This document shows positions 29,501-41,500 of a stretch of DNA of 64,000 nt, piece by piece. A program made the position numbers and the translations under genes. The notes under the pieces were generated by a model. That model worked only from the letters and a program-made list of their open reading frames with translations. It had not been told where the DNA came from and made no database searches. The stretch is from positions 15,485,504 through 15,549,503 of the forward strand of contig NC_088298.1 in the NCBI RefSeq assembly GCF_032854445.1, given 5' to 3'. How positions within the stretch are numbered: position 1 is the first letter of the stretch; every line of letters starts with the position of its first letter. The stretch is from Liolophura sinensis. Taxonomy: Eukaryota; Mollusca; Polyplacophora; Chitonida; Chitonidae.

Positions 29501-32500
29501 TTGTTTTAGCTCATTTGCACAGCAAATCTTTGTGGATTGGTGATATCTTTGACTGGATTGCAAAAGCAAAATTTGGCTGACTGAGCAGAACAGGCCAACC
29601 AGAGATGGTGAAGGATTGATGAAGGATTGAATCTTATCCTTGTGCTTTGAACAGAGTTTAATAGAGACTGAAGATTTCAATTAATGAAAGAAACCTTTAT
29701 TTGAATTGTACAACTCTATAACAATACACGAACGAGTGGAAACAGGATATACAATTGCATTCTGTACACATGAAAACAGTCAATAATACATCATCTGACG
29801 TGTTCCAATTTACTGGTTGAAAGAATTTTTTAAATTTCTTCAAAGCTGAAAGAATTCGGTTTCAGAAGTCAGGTAATCTTTTTCATGTTATAAAGTCTAT
29901 GATTTACATATTTTTGTGGGGTTTTTTTTCTCTTTGGTAACTCAGCCACCCCCAGACTTCCAATGGACAAGCCTTCTGTATTTGAGGAAAGTCCAGACGT
30001 TTTCGCAGTCTCCTGGGCACCTGCCCGTATCCCAGCCTATAGCAAGCCGTCCAAAATCCGCTACATTATCGAGAAGAGAGAACCACCATCGCACGATTGG
30101 ACTAGAGTGGCTTCGAACATCACTGACACACGACACACCGTGAAGGGACTTAAGCCAGACAAGGATATAATGTTTCGCATTCGAGCTGAAAGCGATTTCG
30201 GTGTCAGCGACCCCACTTTAGCAGCCTCTGTTAACAGACGGCCTGGTAAGTCCGGTTTGGCAATGGATAGTTGAGGCCTAAGGGCCTTTATTTAAAATTA
30301 TTTTATTCAGCTGTGGTATCATAAGAAACAAACACCAGGGAAAATTCATTTCAAGATCATTATTTGTGCTTAATTGCCTTACAGGGCCCTTTTACATTTT
30401 TTTTCACTTCTCAGCCAAATGGAAATCTTTTTTTCCATGATAGCAAGAAAAATGCTGAAGAGTAATGGAATTTGGGGCTCTCAGTCTCTTGAGAATAAAG
30501 AACTGTTCCAAAGGTAGTATTAAAACTGTTGAGCTAAATGAGCAGTGGTTATAACGGATGTATGTCAGAGAATGTTACTAGCAAGGTTGAAGGAATATCT
30601 ATAACCAATAATATATATCTAACTGTGTATCATTGTCCTGATTAAATCCCAATTATTTTTGGAATGTAGTGATAACAATTCCTCCAAGGACAAAGGATAT
30701 TGAGGAGGAAAGTTTGATGTTAGCACCATCTACGTTCATCAGTGGTACAGTCGGAACAGGTGAGTGTTACAGGGAAATTAAGTCTGAAAAAAGCCAGAGT
30801 TCAAATCCAGGCAATGCTAATTTTTTTTTGGCCTTGTGCCTTTAGGAGAAAAGGTGTTGTAATTAAATTAAAAGTGCTGCACCCTTGTTAAGGTGATGTC
30901 ATGTTGACAGTGCTATTTGGTGAAGTTTGTCGAGCTTTTTTTGACTCGTGATTTTAATCAGGGTTTGCACGGGGTTCTTGAAAACCTTGAAAGTACTTGA
31001 ATTTTGTTTGTTAATTGGAAAGTGCTTAAATTTGAAAGTACTTAATTTTGTTTGTGTCACGTGAAGAAAGTTATTCAGTGGTAAGAATCTGCGAATCAAC
31101 TGGCAACGGGCATGCACCTGAAGCAGCCGCCAGTGGTATGTACGCAGTCATAGTTTTGCGCCACCACAGACTTACCTTTCTCCGTCAGAGGGCCCTTAGA
31201 TGGCCATTTTTTGGTTTGGCGGTAAGAACTTACACTGTAGTCATTGAGAGTAATTTGGTGCGTGAAAAAAAAGCATTAGAGATGTCAGGCAACTGTCCTT
31301 TTAGTGATGAATGGTTGAAGTTCCCAGATTTCAAGGACTGGCTTGTGTGCAACGCCAGCAGTGTCAATCGGGCAGACTGCTGATTGTGTTTCCGAAGTAT
31401 AGATGTCTCCAGTATGGGCAAGTCCGCCCTGGACTACTGGTGACTGACAGTGGCGCTGTTTACAACACGTGCATTGTTTGGAAATATTTTAAGGTGCTCT
31501 TTTTATTCTGAGGGACAGTGGAAAATTTATAAGAATCAATGATGGGTTGTCTGATTATCAGTGATGTCTGCACCGACTGAAGGTTATGACATCAACACAA
31601 TGCATGTCTGTACCACGCTTACGAAATGATCTAAAAAAATATTCAAGTTGCGCCTGTTGTCGCAGTTTGTACGCGAAAGCGGAGATTGTGATTGTCGTTT
31701 GAGGTACTTGAAAGTACTTGAAAAGTCCTTGAATTTTTGGGCCGTCAGGCTTGCAAACCCTGTTTAATGTGGAGATAAACATAATTATTTGTTGTTGTTA
31801 TTCGGAATATAGTGAATGTTCATTTTGATTTCTCTGACAGCAACAGCCCCACGTGCTCCAACAGGACGCCCAACTATCTCAGAGGTGAAGGACACGACCT
31901 TGGAGCTGAGCTGGTTCCCTGCTCGGGTTCCCGCGTACATGAAGCAGACCCCGGTGACGTATTCTGTGGAGATCCGAGAGCCTCCCTCCACAAACTGGGC
32001 ACCACTTGTTTCTGGTCTTAAGGAGACAGGCTACAGTGTGGAGAATCTGAAACCAAAGAAGGATTACATGTTCAGAGTGCGAGCTGAGAACGAGCATGGC
32101 ACCAGCGAGCCAACGCTTCCCGCCATTCTGGAAAGACCCCCAGGTACTTGGTGTTGCATTTGATCTTTCCAAGTTTTGTTTCCTTATGTGGATGCATTTA
32201 TGTGAATTGTGGCTCTAAAAGCTGGTGTCAGAATTTTTTTCCACAGTTTTGAGGAAATTGATTCAAAACCATTTAGTTTTCCATGAAAATCACCTTAAAA
32301 GAATCATTAAATCATAAATCTAGGTATATTCAGGCTTTTTAAAAACGCTGTGCTAAAACAGGGCATATGGATTTCATGTTTTTGCTTCGATTTCCAAGCA
32401 ATAACTTCCAATGCTTTTTAATTCTGATTAAATTTGTGAGCAGTTTCACTTAGTGGAACCTAAGGTTTAGTTTGAAAATCAGCACCGATACATTCATAAG

Positions 32501-35500
32501 TTTGAATAAGTGATAAATTCTGTGATACTCAACAACTTCAAATATTCTCCAATGTTCGTTTTCTCAGATCTAATTAGTTAATTAGCTAAATACTTTAAAT
32601 AACTTGTTTCCACCAACTGTCAGAACCCAAGCCTGAAGTAGAGAGGAGGATGACACCCCGCAACACTCCTCAAAGGACATTGCCAAAACGGCGAACTCCC
32701 TCCATGGAAAGGGACACAACTCCATTAAGGTTCACATCTCGGGAAGCCACACCATTGCGTTACACCTCAAGGGAGCCAACTCCGCTTAGGAAGGGATCGA
32801 TTTCTGGGCTCCGTAAGTGTACCTGTTTACAAAATGTGGAATATGAAAAAAATCTGATATTTTATCATTTACAGGCATGAGGTTTTTCCTCTTGTTTTTT
32901 CCAAACAATGATCAAGTAGTAGAAATTGATATGTAAAATAAATAGGATGTGTGATAAGAAGCAAATATTTGCTTTTCTTTTACAGCTGTACCAGCAGAGC
33001 TTATTGCTCCGTTTGACTCTGACATCCAATATGGCGTCGAAGGTCAGCAAGCCCAAATTTGCCTGGGCCTCAGGGGATTCCCCCTTCCCACAATTCAGTG
33101 GTTCTTCAAGGGGAAACCTTTGGAGAATGATGACAAATACAGTGCTTTTATTTCGCCGGGAGGGGAGGCAACTCTGACAGTCAATGATGTCTGCCCGGCA
33201 GATATTGGAGAGTACAAATGTAACGCCGAGAATGAACATGGTGTAGCAGTGAAAATTGTACAGCTTGATCTTGCAGGTTTGTGCATTGTTTGTTAAGTTA
33301 CTTCAAATCAAGTCAGTCAGTAGCCAAGAGAAAGGCTAGAACTACATTGAAACTACATTTTACTGGAGAACTATTTTGTTGTAAATGTTTTTGTGTTAAA
33401 GTCAGGAAATTCCTGGAAATTTTGAAATATCCTGGAATTGTTTTCTTGGTTTGAAAAATCCTTGAAAATGCTTAATTTATTTATTTGTTTGATTGGTGTT
33501 TTATGCCGTCCTTAAAAATATTTCACTTATATGACGGCAGCCTGCATTTTGGTGGGAGGCAGCCGGGCGAAACCCGGACGAAACCCACGACCATCCGCAG
33601 GTTGCTGGCAGACCTTTCCACTTACGGCCTGAGAGGAAGCCAGCATGAGCTGGACTTGAACTCACAGCGACCGCATTGGTGAGAGGCTCCTGAGTCAGTA
33701 CGCTGCTCTAGCGCCCTAACCAACTAAGCCACAGAGGCCACTGAAATTGCTTAAATCCACACCTTCCGGTCTGAAAACTCTTGAAAAAAAAACAATAATT
33801 TATATTATTAAAAGGCAGGTCTGAAAGATTTTTTAATAACATAGAAAAATGAAAATACAGGATTTGAAAATAACGTTCCTCGAAACCATTCTTTTGTTAA
33901 TCAAAGTGCAGCAAATAGGTTTAGCCATTGGGTATCACAAATATGAATAGGGCCATCATGAAAAACATGTTTATTGGGTGTAAACTGACTGGCCCCCTAA
34001 AAGTGGTTTTACTGGAATTTTGACGAGCATTTTTTTCTTTTAATTTTCTCAAGATTTTAATGACCATCTTTTTCCAGTATAAAAAAAAAAATCTTTTCCA
34101 AACTAGTACTTTATTTTTCCTGATAGAAGCGATTAACATCCAGCATAGATTTTTACGTTTGTTAACAAGATTTGCTTATTATTTTTTTGCAGATCCGCCT
34201 ACATTTATTGAGCCATTGAAGGACATCACGATCATTGCTAAGAACAGTGGTGTCCTTGAGTGTAGGGTGGATGGCATTCCATACCCAGAGGTCAAGTGGA
34301 ATAAGGACTGGCGCCCCCTGGTGGAGAGCTCACGCGTCTTCATGGACCATGAGTCACCTGATTACTGGAGCCTCAGTCTGAGCAGTGCACTCAAAACCGA
34401 TGGCGGACTCTATGCATGCATCGCGGAAAATGTGGCGGGAAAAGTTCACTGTGTGGCCAATGTCATTGTGGAGGGTAAGAGAAACAAGGAAAGTTGTGAT
34501 TAAAGTATAAGTCTCAAGTTTAATCTTTGTGCTTTAGTTTAATTTATAGAAAAATAGAGAATTCATTTTCCTCAAATGTTTAATATATTTTTGAAGTCTT
34601 GCTGAGGTTTTGTGCTCTCTTCTCTTGCTTAGAAAACCTGACTTTCTAACAACTTGACCATCACAATTTTTTCTCTATTTCTTTGATACACTCTTGATAG
34701 TTTTTGTTTGATTTCCAGACATTTTCGAAGTCTTCTGTTGTTTTATTTTTCTGGGGGGGCCTCCGTGGCTCAGTCAGTTAGCGCGCTAGCGCAGCATAAT
34801 GACCCAGGAGCCTCTCACCAATGCGGTTGCTGTGAGTTCAAATCCAGCTCATGCTGGCTTCCTCTCCGGCCGTAAGTGGGAAGGTCTCCTAGCAACCTGC
34901 GGATGGTCGTGGGTTTCCCCAGGGCTGTGCCCGGTTTCCACCCACCATAATGCTGGCCGTCGTCAAATAAGTGAAATATTCTTGAGTACAGCGTAAAACA
35001 CTAATCAAATAAATAAATAATAAATAAATGTTTTATTCTTTTCATGTATTGATAACTTACACATAATTTATTTATTCATTTACTTTTTTGATTTGTGTCT
35101 TATGCTATACTCAAGAAATATTTCATTTGTACAACGGCCGTGAGCATTGTGGTGGTTGGAAACCAGGCAGAGCCCTGGGGAGAGCCACGACCACCTGCAG
35201 GTTGCTGGCAGAGGAAGCCAGTATGAGATGGACTTGAACTCAAGGCAACTGCATTGGTGGGAGGTTCCTGGGTGATTGCGCCGTGCTGGCGTGCTAACCC
35301 CCTCAGCCACCCCTTACGCATAATGCAAGCATACTTCTGCACATGCACGTGATTAAGGATGGTAAGCTTTTTGGCAGAGAGGGGGAAATGGGTCGCAGCC
35401 TGGTCGCAGAAATGGCTAAACTTGACCGTGTACCTGATGCAAAGAATCAGACCATCCTGGAGCATATGTATCCCAAGCCAGTGGTCGTTGGGTGAAGCCA

Positions 35501-38500
35501 TTGCATTTTTGAAAAGACACCATTGCTTTCTAAACATTCTGTATGTTACAGATCAAGCTCCATCCAAGACTACTCTCAAATACAAACAAGCAAATATTGA
35601 AGATCATTTCCACATTTTGGAAGAAAAAGGAAGGTATGTATATTCAATGGTTTCTCTTTTTTTTTTCCCAAGCTGTGAAGTTAGCATGATAGTATTACTA
35701 GATCCTCGCCACAGTATGGCTGGAGTATGGCCGAAGTGGTGTCAGGTCATAACTTACCTGTACTTATTTTCTTTGATTGGTGTTTTATGCCGTGTTCAAG
35801 AATATTTCACTTATACGACGGCGGCCAGCACTATGGTGGGAGGAAACCGAGCAGAACCTGTCAGAAACGCACAACCATCTGCAGGTTGCTGTCAGACCTT
35901 CCCACTTACGGCCGGGGAAGTCTGGTGGGAGGATGCCGTTGCATTATTAACTCAATCAATACTGGATCCTTAGATGAAGTTCATCTGGGTAGATGCAGCC
36001 ATTTGCATAGTCTTAAAAGGCCACTTTCCTTCTAGCAATACATGGCTTACATGTGTATACATCGTGATTGGAAAGTTCATCCATTACTCTGTGGGTTTCC
36101 CCAAGGCTCTGCCCGGTTTCATCCAACCATAATGCTGGCCGGCGTTGAATCATCTGTTACTTGCCAAAGTAGATGGTTTTACCTCCTGGTTTCTAGTCTG
36201 CTACGTTCCTTCACACCAACCAACCACTGTAATATAGAGAGAACCTGCATTGAAAACTTTAGGCGGATTTCCAGACGAGAAAGTTACATCCCACCCACTT
36301 TTGTGCATACACAAGGTGTTTGTCAATGCAGGGCCACCAATGCGGGAGTTCAAGTCCAGCTCATGCTGGCTGCCTCGACAGCTGCACATGGGAAGGTTTG
36401 TCAGCAACCTGCGGATGGTCGTGGGTTTTACTTCCCCCTGGCTCTGCCCAGTTTCCTCCCACCATATTGCTGGCGGCCTCAGTATAATTGAAATATTCTT
36501 GACTACTGCGTAAAACACCAATCAAATAAATAAATAAATAAATAAATCAACGCAGGGTATCTAGTTCATTCCACGTGTATTATAACTGATTCTGCCATTA
36601 TTTAAATATAATAAAATATTGAGTATTGCACTAAGCAACAATCAAATAATTAAAACTTTTATGTTTCTGTATCTGCAGAGGAAGAACTAGTATTGTGCGC
36701 AGAGTCATCGAGAAATCCACAGGCAAGGAATTTGCCGCTAAATTCATTCAAGTTCGGGATCCTGGGGACAAGGACGTGTTCAAACACGAGCTGGAATGTC
36801 TGCGGTTGGCTTCTCACAAGAACATTGTTGCAATTCAGGACGCATACGAGACCGAGAGGCGCCTGGTCCTCGTCAGCGAGCTGTATCCTAAGAGATCAGT
36901 TATGTGGGAATGCTGCGTGATTTGTGTGGCCTCCATCTGCATGACTTAACACTTACAGCAACAACAGCATGCGAAAAGGAATTTGGAGTTTTTGCATTGT
37001 TTGCAAGTATTTGGTGAAAAGTAGCTGTAAACCACGTTTTACTCAACAACCATGACAAGATTTGGCAATCATTTTGGCAAAATGATGATCCTCAAATCTT
37101 TCAGTGAATGCCATAAAATAGGTTATTTTGGAAATTTCTGTTGTTTGGCCATTTTGCTTTTGTTATTTAGACAGTGTTGTTGTCATATCATGTGTTGTCA
37201 TCTCATGTTGTTGTCACCTCATGTTGTTGTCACCTCATGTTGTTGTCATCTCATGTTGTTGTCATCTCATGTTGTTTTCATCTCATGTTGTTGTCATCTC
37301 ATGTTGTTGTCACCTCATGTTATTGTCATCTCATGTTGTTGTCATCTCATGTGTTATCTCATGTTGTTGTAGTGGGATGGTCTGGCAGCAGCCTGCGGAT
37401 GGTTGTGGGTTTCCCCCGGGCTCTGCCCGGTTTCCTCTCACCATAATACTGGCCACCGTCATATGAGTGAAATATTCTTGAGTACGGCGTAAAACACCAA
37501 TCAGATAAATCAAGTCATCTCATGTTGTTGTCATCTCGTGTTGTTGTCATCTCATGTGTTGTCATCTCATGTGTTATCTCATAGTGTTATTATCAACCTG
37601 CATTATTTTGAGGAATTGTTTTTGTAGCTGCTATAAAATTATAAGTAGAGGAAAAGTAAAACTGTTGACATAAGCAATGCAGTGAACACAAAATTTCTTT
37701 CCACGGCATCCAGCAATATGGTGGGATTTATTTATTTATTTATTTTATTTGATTGGTGTTTCATGCCGTGCTCAAGAATATTTCACTTATACAACGGCAG
37801 CCAGCATTGTGGTGGGAGGAAACCGGGCAGAGCATGACCATCCGCAGGTTGCTGGCAGACGATACAAAACAGCTATTGCAGTACTTAAATTCAGAATGGA
37901 ATATCGATTTGAAACCTACAAAATTCATCCGTTGTAGCATCGTAGCATCGTACTGTTTCTTGTGTTATAAAGCATGTGGATATGTCTAATTCACATTTTG
38001 TATGAGACACTTCTTTTTTTATTTTTCAGCAAGATTGTGAGAAACTGAAAGAGACTTTTATCTGTAAATGTTCCCAAAATTTGCAGCAACATTCAACAAG
38101 TGCATTTTTGAGTAAAAGAAAACATGAAATTTGGTTTTACATATATATGCCAGTGATCTAAGTAGGGTAATATTGTTGATTAAACGTTTAAGTAGATTTA
38201 TTAACGAACATCTCAAGTGCTATAATCACCTGCCTAAGATACATGGAGTTTAGTTCATTTTAAATATATTTTTATATAAAACCCAGAGAGTTTCTTGCCT
38301 TAATTGTGCACAGATTCAGAGAAAACTAAATAGTCATAGCTTGAAGAATGTCTATATTAAATATTTGTTTTATGGATAGAGGTTGTTGATACATGTATGC
38401 ATAATATCAGTCTGTAATCAAAAAAATGAAGAAAAAAAAAAATCAATTTACACTTGTTAGCTACCATGACATCTCACTGGAGAAAGTTGTCTTCTTGGTA

Positions 38501-41500
38501 TCTCGGTATATTGGATAGCTGAATATATTCTTTATGACTTTAATATACATATCAAATTATTTTACATTCATTACAGGCATTTGTGAATTCTTGCACAGTG
38601 CTACATTTGTTAGTTGTCAGGTTTGAAGAATGGTGAAAAAATTGTCAGGGTAAAGAGATTATGTTTTAGATACGTTTTACAGATAAGTGTGAAGTGAATT
38701 TTGCATCACGTTTACAGTTGTTTGGTCCCACTGCCAATTTTTTGTGGTATTTAGGATTGTTGTTAGCTTTGCTATATATTTGTTTGGGCGGGAGTGGGGG
38801 TGGGGGGTGGGGGGTAGGGCTTGGAGGGGTGTGGCAAATGTGTGGTTTGGTCACGATTATAGGACTTCATATGTTTAGTGAAAATACAGTGCAGTTTCGA
38901 CAGTTAATGAATGTGCTGCATATGTGAAATAGTATCTACTGTGGACTGTGTGTCTCTAAGGGCCCTATATACATTGAAGAGGTTATAAAAATCAATCAGC
39001 TCTAATCCAGTCAAAGTGTTATTATATTCTATTATTTTATAATAGCCCAAATAATTACCTTTCACAAAACATCAGCCTGGTCTGTGCAAGTTTTAATGTT
39101 CAGAATACGGTAGTAAAGATCCTAAGATCAGTAAAATGGATTGCATGATATTTTTTTCAAACTTAAAAATCATTTCAACATTATGAAAAGTACAGGAACG
39201 AGTGTGATATTTACTAAAGGGCAGTAATTATAGCTTTTATTGGTAAATAGAGAAAATTTGGTTTGTTTATCAATATACATTTTTTGCCAAAACCTACGGT
39301 ATTACCTCTTTGAGGGACAGTTGCGTACCTTTGAGATGCTTTTCCAGCAATTGTTTCGCTGCACATGGAAATATGCACAAACATACATGACTTCTAATCT
39401 CTTAACCTAATGAACCTTTGTCTGCTGTTAATATTTTAACCTCCTGCATTTGACTGAAAGATAGTAAATCCTGCATATAACACGACGCTAGTCATTAACT
39501 TCATTGTTACTTCAGTGGAAGCCATGCGTGTGCGGGTCACCAACATTTCATGGCGTGTTACACAAAGGGCACCATGTAATTTTTCGACTCTGACCCAATG
39601 ATTGCACAACTGCCATCGGTTTTCTCGTAGTTACAGTTTTGAAGGGGAAAACGATGGTTGGAGAGGAGACAGTGTTTATATTATAAAGCCATAATGCGAC
39701 ATGACTGACGAGAAAGGGTATGAAAAAAAATGTGTTCATGAAGTTTGTGAAGCTTGTAGCAAATGTTATTTATTATTAGTAGTAATATTTAATAAACCAT
39801 GTTAACTATTACTTACCAAGCATGTGTTGAATGTTGTTTTCTTGTGTGTGGATTTGCATGCCCTAGACATGACAGTTTTCTTATTTCGTGAGGAATTCGT
39901 CTTTTTTGCGATACAATATACAAACTGCTCAGGATGTAACTTAGAAGCGCTAAAAATAACAAATTATCTGGTAACTTTTTCCTAAATATTATATTGGTTG
40001 GGCCGCGTTCACATAATGCGATTCGTCGAATTCGTCAAATAGGAGAAATTCTCACAAAGGCGAATTCCAAATCGTATAGTGGTGTTTTTTTAAGCATGAT
40101 TTGCGAGTTGAATACGGAAAATTGATTGATGACATTTTGTGAAAGTGGGTCACTGTTTAATTAACTAGAAACATATATTGCATGTATTGATGACTTCGTT
40201 ACTGTATGCCGTTTCATTTTGGTTTCCAAACAGTTGAAAATGTGACCGCGGGCTCTGACTAAGCAAGTCATCGAAACATTTGGTTGAATTAAGTCATAGC
40301 ATGGAATGTGTATATATGTGGATACAAACGGTGTGGAGTTAAGCGTGTGTTTGAGTAAATCTCATTCATCCAGAATCATGTTCCGTGTCATATCATTCAT
40401 ACACATTTGTTCAAAATCAGTGGTAAAGATATCCGATAAGGACTATAGGCACACAAGGTGTGGATTCAATACCGGTTTTGGATAGGGCGTTTGTAGATTC
40501 CCCCGATCTAATAGCTCACGGGGCTTTGGTGACAGTGAGCTGTTGACAGCACTCGTATGGCCGTTCGGACAATCTTACTTCCGTTGAAAACCACTTGCGT
40601 TTCTCAGATATCATCTGGAAGTTCGCCAGTAGCTTGCTTAAGGTTAATGGTTCACTCCAGACATCCGGTTTCCTCCAGGTGTATATAAAGCTGACCGCCA
40701 TGGTAAAAACATCCAGATAAGATACTATGTGTTATTAACTAAACACAAAAAATTGATCTGTTAATTTCCTTCAGTGATGTTAGAATGTATTCTGCTGCGG
40801 TGGCAGATTATTCTGTTAAATATAACACACATATTCTGTTAATTCAATATAAAGATTCTATTAGACTAACAGGATATTATGTTAAATATGACTGGATATT
40901 ATCTTATAATAACACAATACATCCTAGCATCACTCAGACAACAGACTTTCTGTTAAAATTACGAGATTCATTTTTTCAGATTATTGTATTTACTGCAATA
41001 CTTGCATTACCTATCACGAACTTTTTGTTCTGGGCGGCAGTGTTTGGTTTGACAGAGTTCTGCATGAAATCAACGAAATAAACCTGTAATTGGTGGACAC
41101 AACTAGCAATATTACAGTGCAGCCATATCAAATAACATCACACGAGTTTTGAGCTTTGGTATGAAGCTCGAAAGGTTAAAAGCGGCAGTTTTGATAAATT
41201 TTGAAAAAAAACACAATAATCGAAAATATTAAAGTGAAAGACAGCACCTGACTAATGTTTACGTCAACTGAAAGACTACCAATCAAGCTATCTTAAACCG
41301 GCATTACATACTTTTTTACATTTTTTTCAACCCAGTAAAAGTTTAGTGAAACTTCGTCTTGCTACAGGTTTAGCGCGTCTCCATTATTGACAGCAACGTG
41401 ACGTCACCTTTACTCTAGCTCTCTGACGTCGAAGTGATTTTCCGTATTATATTCCCCTATTAAATATTTGGGGAGATGAATGCGTTTTGGGCTGAAACCG

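Larger units (their letters stand above)
28597..29945. other. Intron with SINE and 47-bp tandem repeat
   Basis: Holds a full-length SINE at 28877-29121 and a 47-bp tandem array at 29176-29427 with decayed copies on to about 29600. No exon seen. Confidence 0.75.
34475..35551. other. Intron with two SINEs in opposite orientation
   Basis: SINE (+) at 34756-35030 and SINE (-) at 35066-35316, 35 bp apart. This pair could form a hairpin in the transcript. Confidence 0.75.
35634..36678. other. Intron with SINE fragments
   Basis: Reverse SINE at 35764-35926, a small SINE piece at 36090-36147, and a SINE (+) at 36333-36548. Confidence 0.75.

Noticed and set aside
29176-29600. Regular direct repeats that could suggest a CRISPR array
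   Set aside because: The 47-bp units are contiguous without unique spacers, and the genome is eukaryotic.
31048-31383. 111-codon open frame with DEWLKFPDFKDWL
   Set aside because: It is a decayed transposon fragment with stops and frame breaks, not a host gene.
36883-36949. Read-through of kinase 1 exon 2 past its donor
   Set aside because: The frame ends after about 20 codons and lacks kinase features; the GTATCC donor gives a perfect join to the next kinase exon.
37052-37466. Cys/His-rich open frames
   Set aside because: Translation of the TTGTTGTCATCTCATG minisatellite and a SINE.
40785-41081. 98-codon open frame
   Set aside because: Lies mostly in the MITE-like repeat; the related copy at 49.6 kb does not keep the frame.
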